Positions 21,110 to 34,459 of a stretch of 64,000 bases of DNA are shown piece after piece; the stretch's first letter is position 1; each line of letters opens with the position of its first letter. Under the pieces are notes generated by a model. It was not told the DNA's origin. It saw only the letters and a list, made by a program, of their open reading frames with translations, and did not search any database. Location: NCBI RefSeq assembly GCF_963924675.1, contig NC_089220.1, positions 161,113,270 to 161,177,269 on the forward strand, written 5' to 3'. Source of the stretch: Phocoena phocoena. Its lineage: Eukaryota > Chordata > Mammalia > Artiodactyla > Phocoenidae. The translations under genes were made by a program, and so were the position numbers.

Positions 21110-22240
21110 TAAATTCAGGTTCAATTTATTAGAAAAATTTTAGCTATGAGATTATGACTAAAGAAAAAGAAAGATAAAATTTTAAACAATGTATGGCAAC
21201 AGTATTCTTTAGACTCTGGAGAAAATTGGTTAAGATGAAACTCTTGAAATTCCAAAACTGGTTCTTTTCACATATGCAGTTAGAGAAAGCTGGCTTGATT
21301 AAAAAAAAAAAAAATTTCAGAATTCTGAATCCAAGAGAACAAAAGTTCCTAGTAAAAAACTTGAAGTTAACTCATATCATGTCCTTGAAATACAAAAACA
21401 GCCCACTTTGCCTGAGACTTCAGCCTTGGGTTAATTAGTAGAACTTCAAGCCAGGGGAAAAAAAGGAGGAAAGATATTTTAAACTGAAGTTTGTAAACTT
21501 AACTTACTCCAACTGTTATTAATACACTAATGAGCTCTGTATTAAAATATTTGATTCATGAATAAGTTTTAAGTTAAAGCTATGAGGTCTCTGTCTGGAG
21601 GCACATATGTCTATGTGTGATATTGCCATAAATAAAAAATAGAGATAAATTGGATAAAAGCTTTTGGATAAACACTTTCAGAGTAATTATGTTTCAGGGA
21701 TGTTTACTTAAAAATAGTTTTTACAGATGCTGGTATAACAGACAGTTCAATTACTTGTTTCTTGGTTTTGTTAAGATTTTAAGGGTTAAAAATTGTAATA
21801 TGTAATTAAAGCTACTAAAATGATAAGGGAAGCATTTCAGTGTGTGAAGCAAGTAAGATATGTGCTGTCAGCAAGAGAAGGTATAAAGAATGGAGATATT
21901 TTTTTGAAGAAAAAAAGAAGAAGTATTTTGTCCTAGAGCTGTTTTGCTTATATATGGGGAAAATAAGTGAAAAATTAATATGGGTCCAGAAAGTGATAAA
22001 AGGTTTGTGAAAAAGGAACTTTGAGAGAATTGTATATTGTCAAGTTTGATTTAGATTGAATTTAATTAGATAAATGAATTTTGTTATATATAGTAAGCTA
22101 GCATAAGACTGGAATTTGGTTTTCTCTCTCTGTTGAGAGAACAAAGTTTTTCTGGAATATTGAACTGCTTTTGATAACAGATTGTAAGTTTCTTTCTCTA
22201 GCTAACTTTGAGTATTCCAAAGGGCCCCTAGGCATCTCAG
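21110..22240. other. AT-rich sequence downstream of the retroviral leader
   Basis: About 1.1 kb with no convincing open frame. It could be a decayed internal part of the retroviral element, but I cannot recognise gag, pol or env remnants. An A-run of 14 lies at about 21301-21314. Confidence 0.45.
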
Positions 22241-22252
22241 AAATATTAAAGT

Positions 22253-22372
22253 TGAGAATTCCCTGGTGGTCCAGGGTTGGGACTTAGCGCTTTCACTAAC
22301 AAGGGCACATGTTCAGTCCCTGGTCAGGGAGCCAGGATCCTGCAAGCCATGCCACATGGCCAAAAAAGAAAC
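22253..22372 (+). repeat. Older artiodactyl/cetacean tRNA-derived SINE (short form)
   Basis: The order 'attccctggtggtccagg', 'gacttagcgctttcac', 'ttcagtccctggtcaggga', 'ccaggatcctgcaagcc' and 'ggccaaaaaag' matches the short tRNA-derived SINE of artiodactyls and whales. Target-site duplication aatattaaagt precedes (aaatattaaagt) and follows (gaatattaaagt). Confidence 0.85.
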
Positions 22373-24360
22373 AAAAGAATATTAAAGTAACTAGGATTAT
22401 TTGGTACAATATTATATGGAAAACATTTGGTAACTTTCAGATCATACTGCTGAACTGGGTAAGAAATTTAAAGAATTCTAATGGAAAGTTATTGTTTTGC
22501 TTCAAACCATATTTTTGACCCCAGTGTTCAGGACTGAAAAAAAATGTCTTATGAAGTTATCACAGAGCATAATTACTTATGATGTGTATCACTGCTGGCT
22601 TTAAGTTTACTGCTAAAAGCACATGTACAATGCTTGTGTGACAATTGGGTATAAGTGCTAAAATGTATAGCCTGTAAAATGTTTCCCCTTCAGCAAACCT
22701 CTGTACTTGTTTGTTATGCCTGATTAGTTTCCCCCCAACATGGACAACTAGGCCAATATATAAACAAAAAGCAGGCCTAGCAACAAGGGGACATGAATGG
22801 ACCCAGAGCAGGCCACTGAGCCACCCTGGCAATGCTGGAAAAAATATTGATTATCAATGCTTTCTATGGAAAGATTTGCAATTAAAAGGGGAAAATGATG
22901 GAAGAAATTTTCACATATTGAGGTATGGGGAAGTCATTCTGGCTTATATATGATTTAATTTGAACTTTAGGCTAACCAAAACAGTCTGTTTGTGGCCTAT
23001 TAGACATACATTGTATGTCTGCTTTAACCATTAAGAAAAAAAAAAACATTCAGAGAATAATACAAAGATGCATTTTGATTATTATCCTCATTATAATATG
23101 TCTACTAATTTTCAAATGTTTGTCCAGGTGGTATGACAAAGCAATCAAAGAGAGAGGTAATGTTTTCATAATATGAAATATCGATGCTAAACTTAGAACT
23201 TATCCTCACCTTATAGGATTTATTAAGTGATAAATCATCTGTGGTCTCATAGAAGCCTATCTCCCAGCAATTGTGGGAAGACAAACTTTCTAGATACCTG
23301 GTTGAAAATGGCATATATGTTTAGCCTGTGGGATGCCAACAGCAGTGATAAATTTTTGCAGCACAGCTGGGCTACCACAGGATTAGTTAGCAAAGCAGAC
23401 CTCTTCCTGAGTGGTATTGCTTGAGGATGACTGAAGGTTCTCCAAAAACCTAGCTTTGACCCTTCTGTTCAAAAAGATAAAGTATAAATGTTTTCCCTTC
23501 TCCTAAAATTTCATTTTATATAAAAAATGATACTTTTAAAGTAATAAAATAGGAGTATGGCTAGAAAAACAAGTACAATGCAAAAGCTGACGAAATACAG
23601 GAACATAGCCAATGAATGAGATAGACCATGGGGCTTTTTAGCTAAAATGGTGAATAGTGCTTTGTCTGCATTACATAAGTGCAATGAAGAAAATTAAGCA
23701 AAGACGGAGATAGGGAATGCTGGAAGGAGATTTATAAATAGTAAAAGAGAAAATAGAGAAAAACAGTAATTTTAAAAAAGCCCCTTATGTCACTAACTTT
23801 CCCTCTTCTGATAACTGTGAAAATGAGATTAATATAGCAGAAAAATCAATTAAACATGGTAATGACTACAACCTACTTCACTAAACTTCAAAACCTAAAA
23901 TGAAACTAACAGAAAACTCTAGAGCAGCCAGAAGCAACAAGGAGGTACAGCACAGCCTGGCTTCTCACCTGATTCTGCCCCTCACCCCCACCCAGGAGGG
24001 AGGACACACATGGGTGGCTCAAAGGAATCCCAAGGATGCTCACTAACAACACCAAACCTTGAGTTATTCAAACTGAGAGGATGTTCCCATCTTTTTCTTT
24101 TTTTGAGTGAGGAGAAGTGGAAACTATTGAAAACTATTTTGTTTCCCAAAATAAAGAGGAAATTGGTGGGATGGGGAGAGGAGGTTTCCATGGAGCTCTT
24201 TGAATTGGGGAGCCATCTGAAGCCTAAGGGCACCCCCATCCTGGGAAGGAGCTACATCCCCCCATTAGGTGATGGGATATCTGGTGTGGCAAAGCCAACT
24301 CATGCACCAGTTTCTTCCTTTAGTGATAGAATCCCCAAATTTCACCTGCCCATCTGACTT
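22373..24360. other. AT-rich intergenic sequence
   Basis: No gene recognised. Parts of it (22500-22850 and 23200-23460) might be further decayed retroviral internal sequence, but I have no motif to support that. Confidence 0.45.
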
Positions 24361-24760
24361 CCCAGGAGAAAGACTGCATTTCCCAGCCCCCCTTGCTACT
24401 CTGTGGCCATGTGACTATGTTCTTGCCAATCATATGGGAGAGAAAGTGATGCTTCAAACCTCAGGTTCCTGTCTTTTAAAAAAGTAATTATGCCCCTTCC
24501 TTGCTCTTTTTCCCTTCAAATGACTGCGTGTGGATGTGCCAATAAGAGCCGAGTGCCACTGTAATGCATAGAAAGCTTGACAACAAAATAGAAGAATTCA
24601 GAATCCCTGATGTGTCTGTGCCACCAAACCAGATGGCTTACATTCAATTAGTTACATAAGAGAAATACAAATTTTATGTTATTTAAATCACTGTTTTGGC
24701 CTTTGTAGTTAAACCAGTATCACATCTAGTACCTGATTAGATGTCTAACTTAGGATGTTT
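24360..24760 (+). repeat. Ancient LTR-like repeat (MaLR type, tentative)
   Basis: The sequence runs from 'ctgcatttcccagccccccttgctac' and 'ggccatgtgactatgttcttgccaatcatatggga' to a 3' part 'gttatttaaatcactgttttggcc'. This follows a common old mammalian LTR-like repeat; the family name is uncertain. Confidence 0.4.
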
Positions 24761-27700
24761 AACAAAACCTTAAAACTGAGCCCAGATATGCTAACAAAGA
24801 CTGCACACCAACCAAGATGATCTTGCCTCTTTCCTTTCTCATTTTCTCACACTATAGGTCAGATATAGTGGGAAGAAAGTCAAGAATTAGCCATTCTGTA
24901 TCAGAGCAAAGAGAAGGTCCAGGCTGAGTGATCTAAGCATAAACAAGATAAAAAGAAGCATCTTGGCACCAGGCAAACAAATAACAGAAGACACAAAAAC
25001 AGCACAGAAAAAAAAAAAAAAAGTAACACAATCTGGAAAAAAACATAAATCAAGAAACAAAAGAGATGTACTCACAATTACTTGATGTTATATATAGAAT
25101 GTGAATAAACAAAAACATATAATTAGAAAATAAAATAACAGGATATGACAGAAATAGGGCTTTCAAACTTAAGCCAAATCGCTGAACAAACTAGCATCAT
25201 TACAGGTTTAATAAATAACTTAATAAAGAGGAAAATACTTTTGAAAATAGAATTACTGGCAGAATTCATCCAGATCCGTAGTGGCCAAGGTAGGAATGAA
25301 ACACAGCTCCTTCTAGAGAAACCTGACCCCAGAAATTCTCTCCCATTTGTTTTAATCTCTTGGTGCATGAATCCCTGCCTCAAGGACCATGCTTCCCTGT
25401 TTCTGTGCAGCTCCTGGAGAAGTTGTTAGTGAGACTCAGAATGGAGTAGAGAACAAAATCTCAGAGGGAGCTAAGAGAAAATTCAGGGATCTTGTAATAT
25501 TAAATCATGGAGATGTGATCATCTGAGTTCCTGGCATCCTAGAGGTTCACATTTCATTAGCTCTTAGAGAAATGATATCAGAATATGATGCTGTCCCAGT
25601 GGGATTGAAATTTGTCATTTCCTATTGAGGAAAAATTTTTTTTATTTATTAGGTGCCGAAGTGTCTGCATGTTATTCTAACTTATAAGGATAAAGTACAT
25701 TCACGGGCTCACTGCTCTGGGGAAGGCTCTGGAGTGTGCAGTCACCTTGCACACTGGAGAGTGGGGTCTCCAGATGATGCCTCAGGCATTTTCACTCCTG
25801 GTACAAAGATCCTCAGAAAATCAGCTGGTGGCCATCTCACCCCAAACAGGAAGGAAAGAGGAACGAAGGTTGTAGAGGGAACAGGGTAACTGAAATTGGT
25901 CGGCTGATTGAGGAAGACAAACAGGAGAGAAAAGTCCTTCACCGAAAGTCTTCCATGGAATCTTGGGTATTTAAGATACTTCCAAAAAAGGATTCTTCAG
26001 GACTGATGTTTCCTGGAAATGCTGTATACAACTACATCCCTCTTTAAGAATCAGGCTGCTTTGATATGCTAATGTACACTTTAATCTTTCATTCAGAAGG
26101 CCCCACACTTATTTACCCGTGAAAAATATTTTGTGTACAATACTTCGACAATATCCTCATTCTGAGAAGTGGTTAGAGAGTAATAAACTAAGAAATAGAT
26201 TTGGTTGCATGAACACAAGACAGGAACATTAGGCTAAGTTATGGTTGGAAGCGTTGCCCCAAGATGTGAAGTGTTCCTTAAGATCCTTTGTCCTAGTTGA
26301 GTAAATAAAGGACCAAGAAAACCTAAGAGAATTACTGATGAGGGAGACACAAACATATAGGAGTCGTAGGGAAGAACTCTAGACCAGAATTTACAGCATG
26401 TTCTCTATTCCTTTCTCTCAACAAATTCTTTATGCTAATGAGCCTAGAATTATCTCACATCATTATCCCCCTGCTTAATCACCTTTGATTACCTCTGTTG
26501 GGCGTCCATAACCTTGGGTTAAACAATGCAGACAGCCCCTTCCTCTTCCCTGACTGTGACAGTGTATTATAATTGAGCCATTTCTGTGTCTCTGGTCACC
26601 CTTGTATTCTCCAAAGTGTATCCTCTGTACATTAATTTGCTAGTTAAATATTGATAGCAAGCCTCTGCCTTAATATTTACTTTGTTGCTCCATTATTGCT
26701 ACGCACAGGGTGATTATTTGTTTCTGTCTTCCCAGCCTGTTTAATCAGGACTGAGTCAACCTTCCCTATGTTTAACCTTCTCGTCCCATCATAGCAGGAG
26801 AGTGTTTAGGAGAGTATTCTGATATCAGCTCTGAAATGATTCTCTATGCTTGCTCGATGTGTGTGCCACCACAGCCAGTAGGGGTCAGAAGGGCATTTCT
26901 CTTGGGGTCAGGTGGTTGGTAGTGAGAAAGGAAAGCCCTTTCCTTGAGGGCTTGAACATCTCTCTTTGAACGTTGCCTCCTAAATGTAGCCTAAGGGAAA
27001 ACCAGGACCAAGCAGGTAGCTTCTGTGTTTTTTATGGAATGTTGACCCTGGACCGCCTACAGCACAGAAACTTGCTATGACAGCAGGCACCCCATCCGCA
27101 CAAGGACTGGGGAAAGTGTTCCTGCCAAAAACAGAGGCCTGGGTGCCATCTCTGCTCTTGACAGGAGTCTATTAAAAGCTCTTGGGCAAGTAACTGCACT
27201 CTCTCCATTTGCCTCACCGAGTCGTATGGAAGGATTTAGTCATAAGTGAACGGGAAGCATCTTTGAAAATTTGCTGTGCTGGGAAAGAAAGATGCATTAT
27301 GGCATAGAAGTGTAAATATCATCCTTGAAGGCAAGCGGATCCTTCTGCTTTAATCCGGGTGGTGTCAGTGGCAGGCTTCAACATTTGTTTCCCAAACTGG
27401 AAGCTGTGACTGCCCCCAGCACAAAGGCCACGGTTGCCTTTGGCATGTGCATATTTGGGGAGGGAGTAAAAACTAAATTTTAGACATATTTGTGTTGTTA
27501 TCAAAAGAAAAAGGCTTAACAGATGTGCTCTGGGCTGTTTGCCAGCAGTGACTTAGGAATTTTCTTTCTGCCTCTCCACCCCCCAATAGAACGGAGGCAA
27601 GCAAGTGAATCTTCCAGAAGGTCACTATCTGATTTTCAGTGAGAGTGCCTTGCAGCTTAGAGACTTTAGGTAACATAGGTATCACATTAAGCACACAGTT

Positions 27701-28733
27701 TAAAGTTCCCCCAGTGGGTGCCGACTAGGCAAATTGTCCTTTGTGTTGGTAGAATGAATAGAGTATTGATGTTTCCATCTATTTCCCAGGTGGTTTCTCC
27801 CATCCCGAGTCCTGGGGAATTGAAGGCTTCTGTGGCCGGAGTGACATCTCCAATCACAGAAACTGGAATCCAAATAGCCACCCTCCAAGTAGGCTACTCG
27901 TTTTGTGCTTGACCCATTCATCAGTGGTTTTTGATTATTTGAGATCCCTCTAAAACTCCATCTTCTGTCACCCTGCCATGCTTTCTGCAGACAATTGGAA
28001 TACTCTCTTTCCTCTTGCTTCCTCCTCTTCGATTGATTGCCTTGGAACTTCCAACTCATTTTTGGAACTGCAACTCAAATTTCCCACTTAGTATAAGCCT
28101 TCCTGGTCCCCACGAGTGAGAGAGAGCCACCATCTAGGTCCCCATAGCCCTATGCACAGACTGTTTCTAGCAACATCACATGAACTTTATAACTATTTGT
28201 TTACTTTCTTTATTGGTCAGCCGGCAGACAGGAAAATCAAGGTCATTCCAGGAAGTTCAACAGGAGGAATTCAGTGCAATAAACTAGTGACAAAGGTGCT
28301 GAGAAGGTTGACAAGCCCAAGAGGGGACAGTGAGGCAATGCAGATTTTAATTACACTGGACAGCTGCTAGCTACCTCCTGGGGCTGAAAGAACAAAGGGA
28401 AAAGGAGCTGCTATCAGAGCCCAGAAGCCAAGGCTACTTGGCCAGATCTGGTTCATGGGAGCTGGCACCCCTGGGTCACCACCCAAAGCAGAGAGAGAGG
28501 GGGATGGCTATCCTGGCATCTCCTTAACACCCATCGTCCACTCTCCTGCTGGTGCTCCTACTACCTTGAACGTGACCTGAAGCTTTCAGGGAAAGGTCTA
28601 AGATTGGATCTGAGAGCAAAGAAGCAAGTGGCTAGCTCAAATACTTTTCTCCTTCAGTTGACAGTGAACTTCATTTTGGTATCCTCAGCACAAGATACTA
28701 CATAGATCTGCTGAGCAAAGTACTGACTTAAAG
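24760..28733. other. Intergenic sequence
   Basis: About 4 kb without a recognisable gene or young repeat. A-runs occur near 25009-25022. Open frames here are short, unrelated to known proteins as far as I can tell, and on both strands. Confidence 0.5.
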
Positions 28734-28751
28734 CGAGATCTGTTTTCTTTC

Positions 28752-28972
28752 TTTCTTTCTTTCTTTTTTGCGGTATGCGGGCCTCTCTCACTGTTGTGGC
28801 CCCTCCCGTTGCGGAGCACAGGCTCAGGACGTACCGGCTCAGTGGCCATGGCTCACGGGCCCAGCCGCTCTGTGGCATGTGGGATCCTCCCGGACTGGGC
28901 CACGAACCTGTGTCCCCTGCATCGGCAGGCAGACTCTCAACCACTGCACCACCAGGGAAGCCCGAGATCTAT
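28752..28972 (-). repeat. CHR-type SINE
   Basis: An antisense copy with a (TTTC)n-rich tail on the + strand, the body with tgcggtatgcgggcctc, and the terminal 'accagggaagccc'. A clear target-site duplication flanks it: cgagatctgttttcttt at 28734-28750 and cgagatctattttcttt at 28973-28989. Confidence 0.95.
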
Positions 28973-30974
28973 TTTCTTTGTAGTCTTGTCAAAAGGGCTT
29001 ATGCCTTTTTAGAAAAATAATATCAATCTTCTCAGCCTACCTTAAACCATTTTCTTTCTTTTCATCAAATTGAAAAGTTCTCTTTTTTTCCCCTTTAACT
29101 ATGGTATTTCCATCTTTTGCAGGCTTTTCACAGTTCCCACATTCCCAGCATTCCAAGGGGATGATAAGAAGCTGCTGGTAATCTTGTTTGAAATTTGCAT
29201 TGAGTTCCCTAGGGCCCTTCTCTGGAGGCCAGTCAGGCTAAGAAAGGAGCTTCTTTTGGATCAGACACTTTTTAAGTCTTTTCATTATCAATTCACCAGT
29301 ACAGCACATAATGAGGTCTTATAGTAGCAGATACGGAATTCATTTCTCAGGCAAGTGGCTGAACTTGTAAGCTGCCAGATCGTGGACCATTATCTATAAT
29401 TACTTCATGGGTATTCCACAAAGATCGTTTTCTTTGTAGGACTTAAAAAAAAAAAAAAGGCAGGTCTCACTATAGGTTTGGTAGATTAAGCCCAGACCAA
29501 AGAAAGATAAACTAGTGTTGCTGTCTAAGAGGGGGTGTTTTTCTCCACCAGGACGAAATCATTTGCCCTCTGCCTTCACCAGGAAATCACCTTCAGTGAA
29601 GCAACTGACCATGACAAACGATTGTACATTTACTGGTCTCTGAAACTCTGGGTTCTTTGCTATTTGCCCACTTTTATATGCAGGTTCTCTGTCAGTGAGT
29701 TTCTATTTCAGTCATGACATTCCTCGGGACTTGCTTACAAATCAGCCAGCCAGGTGCCAGATTCCTCACACAAATGCAGGGAAAGAAAAAATCATAAGCT
29801 ATTCCACGGAGAAACAAGTTCTGCAAAACTCAATGAGCGAGAAAAAGGTTGTTGCTTGAGGAAGACGGCTGAGAAGGTGGCAGAGACGTGCTGGAGCCCA
29901 CTGGTACAGACCCCCGGAAAGCTGATTATGTGCGCCTCTTCCCAACTAAGTGTTCAGTGAAGTCATACTAGTAGCTTGAAATTGACCAGAGTGGGAATAC
30001 TTACATCACAGAAATGAGCAAACACTACAAATCAGTGCTTTTTCCTTTTCCTTTCTTTTACTGAGATCCTGTAAAACATTTACCAGTGCACCATGGAGAG
30101 GGAAAGAATCTCATTTTTGCCAATCCTTGCCCTTTGATAAAGCCCATCAGATAAAGACCACCAGGGACACACCTGTAACCAAACAAATTTAGGTTTATAA
30201 CTTGCTACATACACCAAGGGGGATGGAACACCACAGGAGACGTGGGGCCGCTCATCAAGAAGGAGTTGGGGCGATGGAGGATGATTTTTAAGAGGGACTG
30301 GGAAAGAGGGAGCCTCTTTGCACTGGAGGCTGCCATGCTGCAGGCAGTTTAGAAACCGGGAGAGCAGTAGTTACTCATGGGGAGGAAGGATGAAGTGAGG
30401 CTGCGGGAGTCATTGGGAACATTGTCATTAGGTAAGAAAAGCAGTGATCGCTCCAAGGAGGGAGGTCCCCATCATTTCCCAGCTGTGGTTTTGCCCTGGG
30501 AGGCACCCTGTGTAGCCTCAGCCAGATGCCATCAGAAACTTGTTTTATTTAGGTTGTGTTGGAACATCACAGTCTGATTACCAGCAGTGCTAAGAAGTAG
30601 ACTCAGGGTCCTGTTTCCTTGGAAACTGCCAAGTTGAGATAACTGTGGAATGTTGTCTTCAAATGGAAGCAGCACCAAGGCTGCTTCCCTGTGTCAAAGT
30701 GACCCACAGACTCAGAGCCTCCAGGCAAGAGCGGCCGTGCATTCCCACTGAAGTGAATCAAACAGCAAAGCTTTTGCCGTCTAGGATGTGAAAAACTGTC
30801 ATCAGTGAACAAAAGTGTTGCCGAGGTTCACACGTTAGCAGCCTTTACCTGCTCACCGTTGCTTATTTCACCGGTCTGGCCACTGAATTCTCAGGGAACA
30901 TGGTTGCATTTTTACCCAAAGGAAGTGGAGACGCAGGGGAAGCTTTTAAGACTTGAAGAGTTTTATGTCTTAAA

Positions 30975-31050
30975 CACCTTTGTCTCCAGAACCGAGCACA
31001 GGTCCTGATACAACATCAGTGCCTAATGAATGCTTATGAAATTCAGTCCT
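30975..31050 (+). repeat. L2 fragment
   Basis: 'tttgtctccagaaccgagcacaggtcctgata' followed by 'gtgcctaatgaatgcttatga' fits a diverged L2 3' end. Confidence 0.5.
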
Positions 31051-31329
31051 AGGGAATGCGGTTATTAGGCAGAGAAATAGGACTCTTGGCACTGCTTGAG
31101 CCACACTGTTTAGACAGTTCTACACTCTGCAGGTTTACAAGTTGTTTGTTACCATCACAATCAAGTTCCTTTTTCTGTAGAAAATGCCACTCCAACCTCT
31201 CACGGATAGGAAGGAAAATATGGTGTCTGCAGGTGTGCCCTCTAGGTGTGGCCCTTGCTGCAAGTAAACATGAAGTGTGATCTTTTTCTATAGGTCTCAT
31301 CCACACAGCCACAAATCCCCAGAAGGTTT

Positions 31330-31465
31330 CAGCAGTGTTGCTCTTATTTTGGTCCACAAACCACCTGCAGCTGGATCACCTTGAGAACTTGCTTTAAAAA
31401 ATGCAAATTTCCATCTTGGGGGCACTAAGGTTTGAGAACAGGTGATCCAGATGGTATGATTTTTT
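31330..31465. repeat. MER5A-like DNA transposon remnant
   Basis: 'tggtccacaaaccacctgcagctggatcaccttgagaacttg', then 'aaaaaatgcaaatttcc', and an end at 'ggtttgagaacaggtg' follow the MER5A layout. Confidence 0.6.
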
Positions 31466-31499
31466 TTTTCCCGTAAGTTCTGTTCATCTAATAAATCAG

Positions 31500-31590
31500 C
31501 GGGAATGTATGGATTCACTTGTTCACTCAACCAACATTTCCTGAGTGCCATGGCTACAGGAAAAAGACACTCAGGGATCTTACAGTCTTC
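31500..31590 (-). repeat. L2 fragment
   Basis: 'gattcacttgttcactcaaccaacatttcctgagtgcc' is the reverse complement of a typical L2 3' tail. Confidence 0.6.
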
Positions 31591-32269
31591 CAGTAAACTC
31601 ATATGCCAAGACTATTTACCCTGATCTGAGAGAGATTTTGTTTTCCTTTATTTAGACCAAAAAGAAAAAATGACATCACGCTTCCTGACCAACAATCAGA
31701 ATTGCTAATATTTACAAGCTAAGCTGTTTACAGCAGTTACTTCTCAGAGGATGGGATTGCTTGGGAGTGGGAAAAGAAATATACTTTATTACACTGACCC
31801 AGGTTTTCTTTCCTCCTGCACCCCAGTCCACCCTCCATGACACGACCCTCAGCTGATAGCTCAATGCAGAGTCTGGTGCCCAGTCGTTGGCCCCACCTGA
31901 GCAGCCTCCCATGGAGGGCCTGCTTGTCCCATCCCTTCCAGACTCCGAAGGTTGGATCTCACCTGCTCGAGAGCTGGCAGGGCAGGTGGTGTCCCACCTA
32001 GAGCAAACTTTGACTAATGAGAAGCAAGACAAGCAAGAGCCATCAGAGAAATATCTTGCCAACCCACTCCAAACACACACACCCATGGACTGTTCCAGGC
32101 ACGGGCCTCCCTGGGAGAACACCCCTAGGTACTGGCACATAAGCTTTGCCTCAGGCTCTGTTTTGCAAAGAACCCAGGCTAAGACATTGTCCCTATAGCA
32201 CTTTCTAAAAATTAACTTTCTCCCCAAATTGTCTATTAAAATATTTTAAATGTCTAGCTTTGGTTTTAT

Positions 32270-32400
32270 GAGTAACCATGTCCATCTCTCCCTTGACATC
32301 AGGGATGGTATTTTGCTCATATTTGTTTATCTAGCCCAAGGATCATGCCTTCAATAGAGTAGGAATTCAATAAGCATGCATTTAATTGAATAATTTGGAG
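32270..32400 (+). repeat. L2 fragment
   Basis: 'gacatcagggatggtattttgctcatatttgtt' through 'agagtaggaattcaataagcatgcattt' matches the L2 3' pattern. Confidence 0.6.
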
Positions 32401-34459
32401 GCTTGCAGTCAGAATTACCGGGTACCTGGTGCTATCTTTGAAATGGGCTTGATCCCCTTAACCATCAGGTACCTCAGCTACCCTATGTCATCATGCAACA
32501 TTAGAGGTAAAAAGTGAGTGAGAAGAGAATAACAGAGCTTATCAATTATAAATTTCAAATTTCCAAAATGAACTGCTGAGGGCCCTGTGATTTTCCCGGG
32601 CTGTGACAGTCACCTGTGCACCATGGGCCCCCGTGAATCACCTCCATACAAGAGCAGTCAGTTGAAGTCTTTAGGAGGCTCAACCCATACAAGCGTGTCT
32701 CGGATTTTAATATGCAAATCACCACAACCTTATCTTTCAAAGGACTTTTCTATTTCGTAAATTTTCATAAATTGAGAATACTCTGGTTAATTTATATCAA
32801 ACAGGTATTTGCAAAAATCCAGTCAAATGATCTAGGTATGGTCCCCAGAGTTAACTATAATCAACTCTTTTGATTTCCCTCAAGTATTTACAGTTATATT
32901 TCTAAATAATATATTGCTATTTCTAATTCTTGATTTGTCAATTTGGACATTAACTTTAAATCCCACCATGCTATATAAGAACTTACCTCTCATGCCCCGT
33001 ATCCCTGCTGCCTCCCCCCACCCTCCCAGTGCAGGTTTATCACAGTATTGAGTTATATCAGTAGTCAGTTGGGTATCATTATACAATTACCATTCACTAC
33101 TGAGCCCATTAGCACACAGGTCAATACTCCTTTCCTACACAGTTCTCTTCCTGTTGTTAATGATTATTCCATTCAGTTCATTTGCCCGGTTTTCTTTGTA
33201 TGGATCCCAGTTTCTCTCCAGATATTCCAGTAATTCTGTCACATGTGTATATGTGCTCCTGTCATACACTTATCCATCTCTCCCCCCAACCACAGTTCTG
33301 TTAGGACATGGCCTGGGCTTCCTGGGAGATGCCTAACTGAGCACCTGTCCTCCTGGGACTGCTCCACTTTGGGGTCCTCTGTTTCTTAGATTATTTACTG
33401 TCCAATAAGTTTCACTGTAGAACAAAGACTTTGCTAGTATGTAGGGCCTCAAATTTTCCATTTCCCTAGGAAGCTGTTGGAGGATGTACTCCTGCCAAAG
33501 GAGAGAGTAAACCAAGAAACAGGAAGTCAGAGGCCAAGGACACAGGGTCTCAAAACCAGGAGAATAAAGAAAGGAAGCTGAGTCACTTGTCACTTCTCTG
33601 GACAGTCCTTCCCTGCTGTGACAGACTCTCATGCTGTCCTAGGAGCAGATGACACCAGGTACCCACACGTCAAATCCCCATGATGTACACTTAAATATCT
33701 TACATTCTATATGCCAGTTATACCTCCATAAAGCTGAAATTTAAGAAAAGGGAACAGAGGAACTGAAAACGTTTTTTATAAAGTGTTTGATGGCAAAGAC
33801 CATTTCTTAGTCTGACAGGCCTACAGAGCAGAGCCTTAGGGAACAAATAATCTTACAAGAATTCAATTCAGCCTGCAAAAATATTATCCTCACATTCTTG
33901 TCGAACTTGGCTGAGCCTAGAATTTTAGGCTGGAAATCATTTTCCCCGGCGCATGGAAGGCACTGATCCACGTCTCCAGGCTCTCCGTGTCACTGTGGAG
34001 ACACCAGTGCTGTCCCCATCGCCCATTCCAGTCCTTTGTGTGTGACCTGTTTTCTGGAATCTTTTAGGGTCATTTTATTACCCAGGTTTCATGATGCTGT
34101 CCTCTGTGCGAGTCTTTCTTCAGCCTTCAGTGTGTTGCTCTGAGCACATCATGGGCCCTATTGATCTAGACAACATCATGCCCTTTAGTTCTGGGAAATT
34201 TTCTTGTATTAATCCTTTCGTAATCTGTGCATTCCATTCACTCTATTTTCTGTTTCTGGAACTCCTGTGAAGTAGATGCAGAACTTCCTGATTCAACCTA
34301 TAATTTTCTAGTTCTTCATTTCCTTTTCTCCATTTGTCCTTTTATTTTTTTTTCTGGGATATTTCCTGTCTTTTAATTTTTCTAATAAAATGTTAGAAGA
34401 ACATTAGTTTTAATTTCCATGGTCTCTTTCTTGTCCTTATATTTTCCCTTTTTCTTTTT

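Larger units (their letters stand above)
19470..21110 (+). mobile_element. Endogenous retroviral leader region, non-coding, containing a tandem array
   Basis: The sequence between the LTR and the AT-rich region beyond 21100 looks like a retroviral leader. A GC-rich first part (19493-19760) ends in a near-consensus splice donor, aagtaagt, with GT at 19758. The 69/58-bp array follows (19783-20969), and then a leader-like tail 'tgttggggacgtgtttgtttgggac' continuing to about 21110. No gag, pol or env frame of any size follows, so this copy is a fragment or a non-coding derivative. Confidence 0.55.
28990..34450. other. Intergenic sequence with L2 and MER5A pieces
   Basis: No gene recognised over about 5.4 kb. 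L2 fragments lie near 30975-31050, 31500-31590 and 32270-32400. A MER5A-like fragment is near 31330-31465. 33900-34450 is T-rich and resembles an old LINE piece, not assigned. Confidence 0.5.

Noticed and set aside
31712..32227. A 171-residue - strand frame
   Set aside because: No recognisable domain or gene structure; an open frame of this length is expected by chance in 64 kb with six frames.
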